DNA of 35,943 bases from Clostridia bacterium. Lineage in GTDB: Bacteria; Bacillota; Clostridia; UBA1381. The position numbers and the translations under genes were made by a program. The stretch covers positions 1-35,943 of the forward strand of contig JALEPO010000043.1 in the NCBI GenBank assembly GCA_022768695.1, written 5' to 3'. Below are positions 27,763 to 35,943 of this stretch, piece after piece. Each line of letters starts with the position of its first letter. The stretch's first letter is position 1. The notes beneath the pieces are model-generated. The model had not been told where the DNA came from. It did not search any database and saw nothing but the letters and a program-made list of their open reading frames with translations.

Positions 27763-28728
27763 TTAACGCAAGCCTTTAGTCTTTGCAAGCTGTATTATAG
27801 TTCTTGACAAGCGGCTGAAATTATGACGTATTTTTTCATTGCGCACAAGTAAAAGATTACCCTGTAAAACAGAGCATCTATCCATTATTCTTTCTGCGTC
27901 TATGGGAACTATATGTGCATATTCTTCAGCATATTTGATTTTCAGACTTTCCGGTATAACGGCATTATTAGCTATAACAACGTCTGCAATACCCTTATAG
28001 GAATGGCGTTCAATAGCCTCAAGATGACGGCTTAGCGTGTAACCCTCGGTTTCACCCGCCTGACTCATAATATTGCACACATATATTTTTAACGCATTAC
28101 TCTTTTTTATCGCGTCTACTACTCCGTCCACAAGCAGATTAGGTATTATACTTGTATATAAGCTTCCCGGTCCCAGAACAATAATATCAGCTTTTTTTAT
28201 GGCAGAGATAACTCCGTTTACCGCTTTAGGGTGTGCGGGAGTCAGTATAACATGATCAATACCGTTATTTTCACGATGAACTCCTATGTGCGATTCACCG
28301 TCAATACGGCTTCCGTCCTTTAAAATTGCGCTGAGCTGTATATTTTCATTAGTCACGGGATATACCGTACCTACAATTCCGGTGATACGGCTGAATTTTT
28401 TTACTGCTTCATCGAAGCTTGAAGATGTTTCATTTAACGCGGCGAGTATAAGATTACCCAAGCTGTGTCCTGCAAGCGTTCCCTCATTAAAGCGGAAATT
28501 AAGAAGCTCGCCCAAAACAGGGTCCATCTCCGCAAGCGCGCTGACACAGTTGCGGACATCTCCGGGCGGAAGCATACCAAGGTCATTGCGAAGAACACCT
28601 GAGGAGCCGCCGTCGTCTGCAACAGTTACTATTGCCGTTATATTTCTTGTATGTAATTTTAATCCGCGCAGCATAGTGGAAAGACCGGTTCCTCCGCCTA
28701 TCGCTACTACTTTCATATCAGAATTCAT
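27763..28728 (-). CDS. yvcK: YvcK/CofD-like gluconeogenesis factor
   Basis: 321 aa; VAIGGGTGLSTMLRGLK, VTVADDGGSSGVLRNDLGMLPPGDVRNCVSALA, GPGSLYTSIIPNLLV. Confidence 0.96.
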   Translation of the reverse strand: MNSDMKVVAIGGGTGLSTMLRGLKLHTRNITAIVTVADDGGSSGVLRNDLGMLPPGDVRNCVSALAEMDPVLGELLNFRFNEGTLAGHSLGNLILAALNETSSSFDEAVKKFSRITGIVGTVYPVTNENIQLSAILKDGSRIDGESHIGVHRENNGIDHVILTPAHPKAVNGVISAIKKADIIVLGPGSLYTSIIPNLLVDGVVDAIKKSNALKIYVCNIMSQAGETEGYTLSRHLEAIERHSYKGIADVVIANNAVIPESLKIKYAEEYAHIVPIDAERIMDRCSVLQGNLLLVRNEKIRHNFSRLSRTIIQLAKTKGLR

Positions 28729-28731
28729 ACT

Positions 28732-29586
28732 CTATTCCCTTCCGATATCGCGGTATGTCACATTTACCTCATAATCGGCATCTCTAAGACATTCCGCCAG
28801 CTTATTAGTCATTGTAACACTGCGGTGCTTTCCACCCGTACATCCTATCGCAATCGTAAGCGAAATCTTTCCTTCCTCAATATAAAGCGGTATCATAAAT
28901 TTCATCATATCCTTAAGCTTTTCAAGAAAGGTTGCAGCTGTGGAAAAGCTCAGTACATAATCCTGAACTTCTTTATCGTTGCCCGTTTTATTTTTCAATT
29001 CGTCAACATAAAACGGATTTGGGAAGCACCTAACATCAAAAACGAGATCGGCGTCAAGCGGCATTCCATACTTGAAGCCGAATGCCATAACATTTATAAC
29101 AAGATGATGGCTGTCATCATTTGCATAAATTTCCTTTAACTTTTTAAGCAAGGTCTGGTTTGTATATTTAGACGTATCAATCACATCGTCCGCAGCCTCA
29201 TAAAGCTTTGACAACATTTTTCGCTCCTGCTTTATTGCGGCAAGCAAACCTTTTGAATTTTCCAGCGGATGCTGTCTGCGCGTTTCCTTATACCTCTTTA
29301 CCAAGGTTTCATCATCAGCGTCAAGATACAGCAAACGGCAGTCATAACCGCTTTTCTTCAAAATATTTATTTGCTCCAATAGTTCGTTTAACATATCACC
29401 TACACGAATATCTATAACAAGCGCTACATTATTAAACTTTCCGTTTACTGCTGTCAGCATTTCAGAAAACTTAGGTATAAGAACAGGAGGCATATTATCT
29501 ATACAGAAATATCCCATATCCTCCAAATACCTTATTACTCTTGTTTTGCCGGAACCCGACATACCTGTTACTATTGTGTATTGCAT
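28732..29586 (-). CDS. rapZ: RNase adapter RapZ (YvcJ), P-loop NTPase
   Basis: 284 aa; VTGMSGSGKTRVIRYLEDMGYFCIDNMPP, FGFKYGMPLDADLVFDVRCFPNPFY, IGCTGGKHRSV. Confidence 0.97.
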   Translation of the reverse strand: MQYTIVTGMSGSGKTRVIRYLEDMGYFCIDNMPPVLIPKFSEMLTAVNGKFNNVALVIDIRVGDMLNELLEQINILKKSGYDCRLLYLDADDETLVKRYKETRRQHPLENSKGLLAAIKQERKMLSKLYEAADDVIDTSKYTNQTLLKKLKEIYANDDSHHLVINVMAFGFKYGMPLDADLVFDVRCFPNPFYVDELKNKTGNDKEVQDYVLSFSTAATFLEKLKDMMKFMIPLYIEEGKISLTIAIGCTGGKHRSVTMTNKLAECLRDADYEVNVTYRDIGRE

Positions 29587-29621
29587 TCCTTTGTCCTTTC
29601 TAAACTGTACGTCTGTTAATT

Positions 29622-30518
29622 TCAGTATTTATCCCCTATCAATCTTACCTCCGGCTCTAACCAAACACCGAATTTGTCCATAACTGTTTTTTGTATATGC
29701 TCAATCAGCTTTAGCACATTATCAGCTGTCGCACCGCCCTTGTTTACTACAAAGCCGGCGTGTTTTTCACTCACCTGTGCTCCGCCGATTGAATATCCCA
29801 TAAGTCCGCAGTCCTGAATAAGCTTTCCCGCAAAGTAACCCTCAGGACGCTTGAATGTGCTTCCGGCGGACGGCATTGAAACAGGCTGCTTATCATTGCG
29901 TCGCTTGGTAAAATCCGCCATCTGCGCCTTTATTTCTTCAAAATTACCCCTTTTCAGCTTCATAGTGCAGGATAATATCACATATTTTCCCGTTTCAAAT
30001 ATACTATGACGATATCCGAATTCAAGCTCATCATTTTTTGATGTTTTAATTTCGTTATTTTCATCTATATACGTTACTTCATCTATTATATCCTTCAGCT
30101 CGCCGCCGTAGGCACCGGCATTCATATATATACCTCCGCCCAACGTTCCCGGTATTCCCGCCGCAAACTCAAATCCCGTAAGCTCCGCTTCCAGAATTTT
30201 TTTTGCAAGCGCTGACATCAGTATTCCTGCCTCAGCATAAACAGTTTCGCCGTCAATGCGGCAGCCTGACATATTACTGCCTACATGGATAACAACCCCC
30301 CGTATTCCTTTATCGCTTACGAGCATATTCGAGCCGTTCCCCATAACCATGCACGGTGTTTTGCTTTCATTACAAGCTTCAAGAATTCTGATTATCTCCT
30401 CAGCGCTTTTCACACTCACAAATATATCGGCAGGTCCGCCTATTCTGAATGTAGTGTGATTTTTCATTTCTTCGTTTATTTTTACATCTTCTGATATTTC
30501 GCGTATTTTATCAAGCAT
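29622..30518 (-). CDS. murB: UDP-N-acetylmuramate dehydrogenase
   Basis: 298 aa; NHTTFRIGGPADIF, GIPGTLGGGIYMNAGAYGGE, PSAGSTFKRPEGYFAGKLIQDCGLMGYSIGGAQVSEKHAGFVVN. Confidence 0.97.
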   Translation of the reverse strand: MLDKIREISEDVKINEEMKNHTTFRIGGPADIFVSVKSAEEIIRILEACNESKTPCMVMGNGSNMLVSDKGIRGVVIHVGSNMSGCRIDGETVYAEAGILMSALAKKILEAELTGFEFAAGIPGTLGGGIYMNAGAYGGELKDIIDEVTYIDENNEIKTSKNDELEFGYRHSIFETGKYVILSCTMKLKRGNFEEIKAQMADFTKRRNDKQPVSMPSAGSTFKRPEGYFAGKLIQDCGLMGYSIGGAQVSEKHAGFVVNKGGATADNVLKLIEHIQKTVMDKFGVWLEPEVRLIGDKY

Positions 30519-30519
30519 C

Positions 30520-31254
30520 TTATACTCCCATTTTCCAAGTAAACATTGATTTTCTTACACTCATAAAGTCCTCAAAGGCAGTAAGACTCCTGTTCATTAT
30601 CAGCTTCTCCGGGAAGGATATTTCCCTGAGCATTTCAAGTGCATAATCATAATGTCCCAAATCAAAGGAAATATGCGCGTCTGACGAAACAACAATTCCA
30701 ACCTCTTTTTCCTTGCAAAGCTCGGCAATCCTGCGGCAGTTGGGAATACTTGACTTACGCACAAAAAATGAATGATTGTTTATTTCCATAAGCTTATGAT
30801 TTTTCTTTGCAAGCTCAATAATCCTTTCATAGTCATACGAAAATGCCGGATTGCCGCTGTGACAAATAATATCTACATACGGATTATTTACAACGCCGAG
30901 ATATGCGCTTGTATGATCCTTCGCGCCGCAGTCCTTATATGCCGGAGCATGAATACTTGCATTTACCACATCAAGCTTTTCAAGAATTTCCGGCTCCATG
31001 TCTATATTGCCTTCCAAATCAAGTATATTCGCCTCAACACCATATAATATCTTTACTCCGCAAATTTCTCTCGGAATATTTTTTAAATTATGAAAATGCC
31101 ATATATGCGGCGCGTCCGGCAATGCCGGAGCGTGATCTGTTACCGCAATCGCCTCCAGTCCGCATTCCGATGCGGCTTTTGCCATTTCCTCAACGGTACT
31201 GTAAGCGTGTGTGCTTGCTATTGTATGTGTATGAGAATCAAATAGTATTTTCAA
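30520..31254 (-). CDS. PHP-domain phosphatase/phosphoesterase (YcdX-like)
   Basis: 244 aa; DSHTHTIASTHAYSTVEEMAKAASECGLEAIAVTDHAPALPDAPHIWHF. Confidence 0.92.
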   Translation of the reverse strand: MKILFDSHTHTIASTHAYSTVEEMAKAASECGLEAIAVTDHAPALPDAPHIWHFHNLKNIPREICGVKILYGVEANILDLEGNIDMEPEILEKLDVVNASIHAPAYKDCGAKDHTSAYLGVVNNPYVDIICHSGNPAFSYDYERIIELAKKNHKLMEINNHSFFVRKSSIPNCRRIAELCKEKEVGIVVSSDAHISFDLGHYDYALEMLREISFPEKLIMNRSLTAFEDFMSVRKSMFTWKMGV

Positions 31255-31313
31255 TATTCTTTTCCTTCTTCCATATGGCGCGCTGCGCCGTCATTCATCG
31301 TTTCAATACAGCA

Positions 31314-32291
31314 TTACAGCTTAAGCTGTTCCTCCATCTGCTGCATCAATCTGTTGTTAAGCTCCACAGCCGCATTATAGCCCATGCGCTTCTGACGGTT
31401 ATTCATCGCGGCAACCTCTATTATAACCGCAAGATTTCTTCCAAGCTTAACAGGTATAGTAAGCGACGGAATATTTATTCCCATTATATTTGTATATTCA
31501 TCCACCATTCCCAGACGGTCATACTGCTTACCTTCCTCCCACGGTTCAAGATGAATAATCATATTGATATTTTCTGTATCTTTTACAGCGCCTATACCGA
31601 AAATTTCTTTAATATCAATAATTCCTATACCGCGAAGCTCAACAAAGTGACGGATAATCTCCGGAGATGAGCCTACAAGAGTTTTATTTGATACGCGCTT
31701 TATTTCAACCGCATCGTCTGCAACCAGTCTGTGACCTCGCTTTACAAGCTCAATCGCTGCTTCGCTTTTTCCAACTCCGCTTTCACCCAGAATAAGAATA
31801 CCTTCACCATATACCTCAACCAAAACACCGTGACGTGTGCGTCTTGGAGCAATCTGAACATTCAGATAGCTTATTATTGTGCTCATAAACGCAGATGTTG
31901 CGTCCTCTGTTCTTAAAAGCGGTACGTTATACTTTTCCGCAAGCTCTATCATTTCCGGGAAAATTTGCAAGCCGCGAGTTATAACAAGCGCCGGAAATTT
32001 CTGACTGAAATATTTTTCCAGCCGTGCCGCTCTCTCATCCGACGCAAACTGTTCAAGATAAGTAAATTCAACTTTACCCATAATCTGTATACGCTGATGA
32101 TCAAAATAGTCAAAAAAACCTATCATCTGAAGTCCCGGACGGTTAATATCAGCTGTTGCTATAATTACAGAATCAATATCCTTTGTTTCATAAATTACCT
32201 CAAGCTCAAACTCCTCAATAATTTTGCTTAATGGTATTGTAAATTCACTTTCCAACATCTTTCTTGTCCTTTCTATGTCAGATAAAATCAC
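31314..32291 (-). CDS. hprK: HPr kinase/phosphorylase
   Basis: 325 aa; ILGESGVGKSEAAIELVKRGHRLVADDAVEI Walker A, ELRGIGIIDIKEIFG signature. Confidence 0.97.
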   Translation of the reverse strand: MILSDIERTRKMLESEFTIPLSKIIEEFELEVIYETKDIDSVIIATADINRPGLQMIGFFDYFDHQRIQIMGKVEFTYLEQFASDERAARLEKYFSQKFPALVITRGLQIFPEMIELAEKYNVPLLRTEDATSAFMSTIISYLNVQIAPRRTRHGVLVEVYGEGILILGESGVGKSEAAIELVKRGHRLVADDAVEIKRVSNKTLVGSSPEIIRHFVELRGIGIIDIKEIFGIGAVKDTENINMIIHLEPWEEGKQYDRLGMVDEYTNIMGINIPSLTIPVKLGRNLAVIIEVAAMNNRQKRMGYNAAVELNNRLMQQMEEQLKL

Positions 32292-32422
32292 TTATTATTA
32301 GTATTATACATTATTTAGCTATATTTTTCAATAAAAATATCTATTTTTTTATTATAATTTACTAATACATTACATATGTACAAAAAAAATAAAAAAATTT
32401 TAAAAAAAACTTATAAAAACTC

Positions 32423-32451
32423 TTGCAAAATCGCTTCTGATGTGTTAAAAT
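32423..32451 (+). promoter_or_regulatory. Predicted promoter for rpmB (TTGCAA-N17-TAAAAT)
   Basis: TTGCAA 32423-32428, TAAAAT 32446-32451, 17-nt spacer. Confidence 0.55.
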
Positions 32452-32494
32452 ATTTCTTGATGTTTTTAGTAGATATGTCAGGAGGTGCATAGAA

Positions 32495-32683
32495 ATGGCA
32501 AAATGCGATATTTGCGGCAAGGGCGTAACCTTTGGTATTAAGGTCAGCCACTCACACAGAAGATCTAACAGAGCTTGGAAGCCGAACGTAAAAAAGGTTA
32601 GAGCAATCGTCAACGGCGGTGTTAAGTCAGTTAACGTTTGCACACGCTGCCTTCGTTCAGGAAAGGTTCAGCGTGCAGTTTGA
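32495..32683 (+). CDS. rpmB: 50S ribosomal protein L28 (zinc-binding, four-cysteine form)
   Basis: 62 aa; MAKCDICGKGVTFGIKVSHSHRRSNRAWKPNVKKV...VCTRCLRSGKV; two CxxC pairs. Confidence 0.97.
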   Translation: MAKCDICGKGVTFGIKVSHSHRRSNRAWKPNVKKVRAIVNGGVKSVNVCTRCLRSGKVQRAV

Positions 32684-32706
32684 TTGCTTTTGGATTAGAG
32701 ATATAA

Positions 32707-32755
32707 AGCAGCATGCATAGCAATTTTATAATTGCGGCACGCTGTTTTTTTCTGT
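32707..32755 (+). terminator. Predicted terminator downstream of rpmB
   Basis: CAGCATGC...GCAATT ttat AATTGC...GCACGCTG followed by a T-run. Confidence 0.8.
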
Positions 32756-32826
32756 CCGTTTTAACTTGCGGCATCGCTGCTTGTTAAATCCTTTTATTAC
32801 ATATTTATTATTTTTTTGTATTTTAA

Positions 32827-32855
32827 TTGCTTTTTATATTTTTTTCTGTTATAAT
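32827..32855 (+). promoter_or_regulatory. Predicted promoter for murA (TTGCTT-N17-TATAAT)
   Basis: TTGCTT 32827-32832, TATAAT 32850-32855, 17-nt spacer. Confidence 0.55.
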
Positions 32856-32944
32856 AGGAACAATGGAAAAATTTTAGTCTGAAACACATAACGCATATGT
32901 TTGCAGACTTTTTTGTGATGATAAAACAAAAAGAGGTGGAATTA

Positions 32945-34225
32945 TTGGAAAAGCTCTTGATTAAAGGCGGAAATCGGCTTACGGGCGAAGTTACAATCAG
33001 CGGCGCAAAAAATGCCGCAGTAGCAATTTTACCCGCCTGTCTGTTAGTTAAAGATACCTGCCGTATTGAAAATCTGCCAAATATAAAGGATGTAAAACTT
33101 TTTTTGAAAATCCTTGAAAATCTGAATGCAGATGTTAAATATATAGATAATAATACCGTTGAAATAAATTGTACCAATGTAGATTCGTGGACTCCTCAGG
33201 GAGATCTTACACGAAAAATGCGCGGTTCAAGCTACCTTATGGGAGCATTGCTCGGAAGATTTCATAAATTCAGCGTGGATCCTCCCGGCGGATGTGATTT
33301 TGGAACACGTCCAATTGATCAGCACATAAAAAGCTTTGAAGCTCTCGGAGCTGAAATTGATTTGTCACGAGGTATGATAAACGGTTATGCTGAGCACCTT
33401 CACGGAAGCAGCATATTCTTTGACGTTGTGACGGTGGGAGCTACAATAAACGCAATTCTTGCAGCAGTAACCGCTGACGGAATGACTGTGATTGAAAGTG
33501 CCGCTAAAGAACCTCACATTGTAGACCTTGCAAATTTCCTTAACGCAATGGGAGCTAATATACGCGGTGCCGGAACAGATACGATAAAAATCCGCGGTGT
33601 TAAAACACTTCACGGTGGAACATACACTATAATTCCGGATCAGATAGAAGCGGGTACATTTATGATTGCCGCTGCGGCAACAAGAGGAGATGTTACTCTC
33701 AGAAACGTCATTCCAAGGCATTTGGAAATTATAAGCGCAAAATTGCTCGAAGCAGGCGTAAATGTTTCCGAGGATATTGACAGCGTTCGCGTTTGGGTAA
33801 GCGAAAACACAAAATTCAAGCGTATTAATTTTATCGCGCTTCCCTATCCCGGATTTCCTACGGATATGCAGCCACAGCTTGTATCCTTCCTTACTACCAT
33901 TCCGGGCACAAGCACAGCCAGAGAAGGTGTGTGGGATAATCGTTTCAGATACATCAACGAGCTGAAGCGTATGGGCGCTAATATACGCGTCGAGGGGCAG
34001 CTTGCCATTATCGACGGAGTAGACAAATTGCTTGGCGCTCACGTTAAAGCAACTGATTTGCGCGCAGGCGCAGCTATGATTATAGCCGGTTTAATGGCAG
34101 ACGGTACAACAGAAATAACTGATATATATCACATAGACCGAGGTTATGAAAATTTTGAGCAGAAATTTATAAACCTTGGCGGTGATATTCAAAGAATTCA
34201 GGTTTTAGAGGACGATTTTGATTGA
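32945..34225 (+). CDS. murA: UDP-N-acetylglucosamine 1-carboxyvinyltransferase
   Basis: KLLIKGGNRLTGEVTISGAKNAAVAILPACLL, DPPGGCDFGTRPIDQHIKSFEALGAE; likely TTG start at 32945 after an AGAGGTGG ribosome-binding site rather than ATG 32897. Confidence 0.96.
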   Translation: MEKLLIKGGNRLTGEVTISGAKNAAVAILPACLLVKDTCRIENLPNIKDVKLFLKILENLNADVKYIDNNTVEINCTNVDSWTPQGDLTRKMRGSSYLMGALLGRFHKFSVDPPGGCDFGTRPIDQHIKSFEALGAEIDLSRGMINGYAEHLHGSSIFFDVVTVGATINAILAAVTADGMTVIESAAKEPHIVDLANFLNAMGANIRGAGTDTIKIRGVKTLHGGTYTIIPDQIEAGTFMIAAAATRGDVTLRNVIPRHLEIISAKLLEAGVNVSEDIDSVRVWVSENTKFKRINFIALPYPGFPTDMQPQLVSFLTTIPGTSTAREGVWDNRFRYINELKRMGANIRVEGQLAIIDGVDKLLGAHVKATDLRAGAAMIIAGLMADGTTEITDIYHIDRGYENFEQKFINLGGDIQRIQVLEDDFD

Positions 34226-34236
34226 TTTTTTACTGC

Positions 34237-34294
34237 CGGGACGAGCAGTGCACAGAGTATAATAAGCTTTGTGTACAGTTCGCCCTTTTATTTT
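34237..34294 (+). terminator. Predicted terminator downstream of murA
   Basis: GGGaCGA...GTGCACAGAG/CTTTGTGTAC...TCGCCC nested stem followed by TTTTATTTT. Confidence 0.6.
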
Positions 34295-34410
34295 GAAACG
34301 CAAATAAAAATCTATCATCATTTCAAATTTTACTCTGACATCTTTAAATATATACAGCTTTGCATAATCAAAATTTCCATCAAGTTTTCTTTTGCAGAAA
34401 GGATTATAAT

Positions 34411-35193
34411 ATGTTAATTTTCACATCACTGATAAGCGGTTCTTCAGGAAATTCATCATATGTGTCCGACGGAAAAACACATATCCTTATCGACTGCGGA
34501 ATGTCCGGAAAGCAGCTGCTTGAATCGCTGACTCAAATAGGCATATCACCAAACCAGCTGGACGCACTGCTTATCACTCATGAGCATACCGACCATACAA
34601 AAGGAGCAGGAGTAGTCGCCCGCCGTTACGGTATTCCTGTCTATGCCACTGCCGGAACTCATTCAGCAATGAATATAGGCAGCGTTCCTGATTCTCAGAT
34701 AAAAATAATAGACACGAATAACGATTTTGAAATAGGCACAATCGGAATACAAGCATTTGATATTCCACATGATGCCGCAAATCCTGTAGGATACAGTTTT
34801 TACATAGACGGCAAAAAAGTTTCTCTCGCAACAGACATCGGTCATATGCATAAATCGCTTATTGAACAAATTATGAAAAGCAATATGGTACTGCTTGAGT
34901 CCAATCATGATGTTGATATGCTTCAATTCGGGCCGTACCCGTTCCCGCTTAAGCAGCGAATTTTAAGTGATATTGGTCATCTTTCAAATGAAAATGCCGC
35001 AAAGACAGCGCTTCAGCTTGTCAACAGCGGTACTGAGCATATTATGCTCGGACATTTAAGCAAGGAAAACAATCATCCTGAAATTGCAATGATGGAAACT
35101 TATAATACACTTACTTTTGCAGGAGTAAACGTAGGAACAGATGTAACTCTTCAGGTTGCGGACAGATATAAAATAACGAGGTTCAACGGATGA
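34411..35193 (+). CDS. MBL-fold metallohydrolase (YycJ/WalJ-like)
   Basis: LIFTSLISGSSGNSSYVSDGKTHILIDCGMSGK, LLITHEHTDHTKG; start set to 34411 (AGAAAGGA ribosome-binding site). Confidence 0.93.
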   Translation: MLIFTSLISGSSGNSSYVSDGKTHILIDCGMSGKQLLESLTQIGISPNQLDALLITHEHTDHTKGAGVVARRYGIPVYATAGTHSAMNIGSVPDSQIKIIDTNNDFEIGTIGIQAFDIPHDAANPVGYSFYIDGKKVSLATDIGHMHKSLIEQIMKSNMVLLESNHDVDMLQFGPYPFPLKQRILSDIGHLSNENAAKTALQLVNSGTEHIMLGHLSKENNHPEIAMMETYNTLTFAGVNVGTDVTLQVADRYKITRFNG

Positions 35194-35666
35194 ATATAAC
35201 AGTAATTTGCGTTGGAAAAATCAAAGAAAAATACTTCACAGCCGCTATTGACGAGTATTCGAAGCGGCTTTCACGTTTTGTTAAACTGAATATTATCGAG
35301 GTTGCAGACGAAAAAATTCCCGACAACGCTTCAGAAAAGGAAATGAATCAGATTAAAGAAAAAGAGGGCAGCAAAATTCTTTCAAAGCTGCCGCCAAATT
35401 CATTCATTATAACACTTTGCATTGAGGGTAAGGAATTTTCCTCTGAGGAGCTTGCAAAAAAAATTGCAGATGTTTCAATGACCTCAAGCAGCATTACCTT
35501 TATTATAGGCGGTTCACTGGGACTAAGCGACAGCGTAAAGGCAAAATCAAAGCTGCGTCTAAGCTTCGGGCGAATGACTCTTCCCCATCAGCTTATGCGC
35601 GTGGTGCTTCTTGAACAGATTTACCGCACGTTTAAGATTAATAATAATGAGAGCTATCATAAATAA
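35190..35666 (+). CDS. rlmH: 23S rRNA (pseudouridine1915-N3)-methyltransferase RlmH
   Basis: 158 aa; MNITVICVGKIKEKYFTAAIDEYSKRLSRF, FIIGGSLGLSDSVKAKSKLRLSFGRMTLPHQLMRVVLLEQIYRTFKI. Confidence 0.97.
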   Translation: MNITVICVGKIKEKYFTAAIDEYSKRLSRFVKLNIIEVADEKIPDNASEKEMNQIKEKEGSKILSKLPPNSFIITLCIEGKEFSSEELAKKIADVSMTSSSITFIIGGSLGLSDSVKAKSKLRLSFGRMTLPHQLMRVVLLEQIYRTFKINNNESYHK

Positions 35667-35676
35667 TAGCTCTCAT
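35647..35676. terminator. Bidirectional terminator between rlmH and proS
   Basis: ATGAGAGCTAT / ATAGCTCTCAT 11-bp perfect stem followed by ATTTTTAT; overlaps the last codons of rlmH. Confidence 0.8.
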
Positions 35677-35685
35677 ATTTTTATC

Positions 35686-35943
35686 TTACATATTGCTTTT
35701 TACAAATTCAACAACGTCTTTAACAGCCTCGTCTATATTCTTTTCAACAGCCTTTTCTTCTCTGCGCTCCTTGTATTCCACAATACCCTCGCCGCACTTT
35801 TTACCTACGACAATTCTTACAGGAATACCGATAAGGTCAGCGTCCTTGAACTTGACGCCGGCTCTCTCGTTTCTGTCGTCAAGAAGAACCTCAATACCCT
35901 GCGCCTTTAGCTCCTCATAAATCTTTTCAGCCGCCTCAACCTG
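35686..35943 (-). CDS. proS: Prolyl-tRNA synthetase (C-terminal 3' end, truncated by window edge)
   Basis: Reverse-strand translation [85 protein letters not shown]. Confidence 0.93.
   Translation of the reverse strand, partial: QVEAAEKIYEELKAQGIEVLLDDRNERAGVKFKDADLIGIPVRIVVGKKCGEGIVEYKERREEKAVEKNIDEAVKDVVEFVKSNM

Noticed and set aside
33365-34042. 225-aa minus-strand ORF antisense to murA
   Set aside because: murA is clear on the plus strand; the antisense ORF is Cys/Ser-rich with no recognisable domain.

Overview
This is a Clostridia-type (low-GC Firmicutes) chromosomal window that is mostly core genome. In order: rpoC (5' end only) and rpoB (-); a two-repeat DnaD protein (+); a hairpin-rich intergenic repeat cluster; htpG (+); an L,D-transpeptidase (-); proA and proB (-); a ~0.6-kb highly structured non-coding RNA directly upstream of a ~195-aa multi-TM protein, then dxs-tlyA-ispE and two paralogous TM/coiled-coil proteins (+); a 2-hydroxyacid dehydrogenase, thioesterase, pyk, pfkA, a small conserved ORF, mtrB (TRAP), dnaE, whiA, yvcK, rapZ, murB, a PHP-domain protein and hprK (-); rpmB, murA, a YycJ-type MBL hydrolase and rlmH (+); and the 3' end of proS (-). 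The standout is the RNA at ~11784-12412. Its size, its own near-consensus sigma-A promoter, its many stem-loops, its lack of a credible ORF and its position upstream of an OapA-like membrane protein and dxs/tlyA all match OLE (ornate, large, extremophilic) RNA. Other points of interest are a TRAP protein co-oriented with pfkA-pyk, a pair of uncharacterised TM/coiled-coil proteins behind the OLE operon, a His/Cys-rich linker in HtpG, a candidate small RNA antisense to the rpoB leader, and mosaic hairpin repeats. All calls come from reading the sequence; no searches or folding programs were run.
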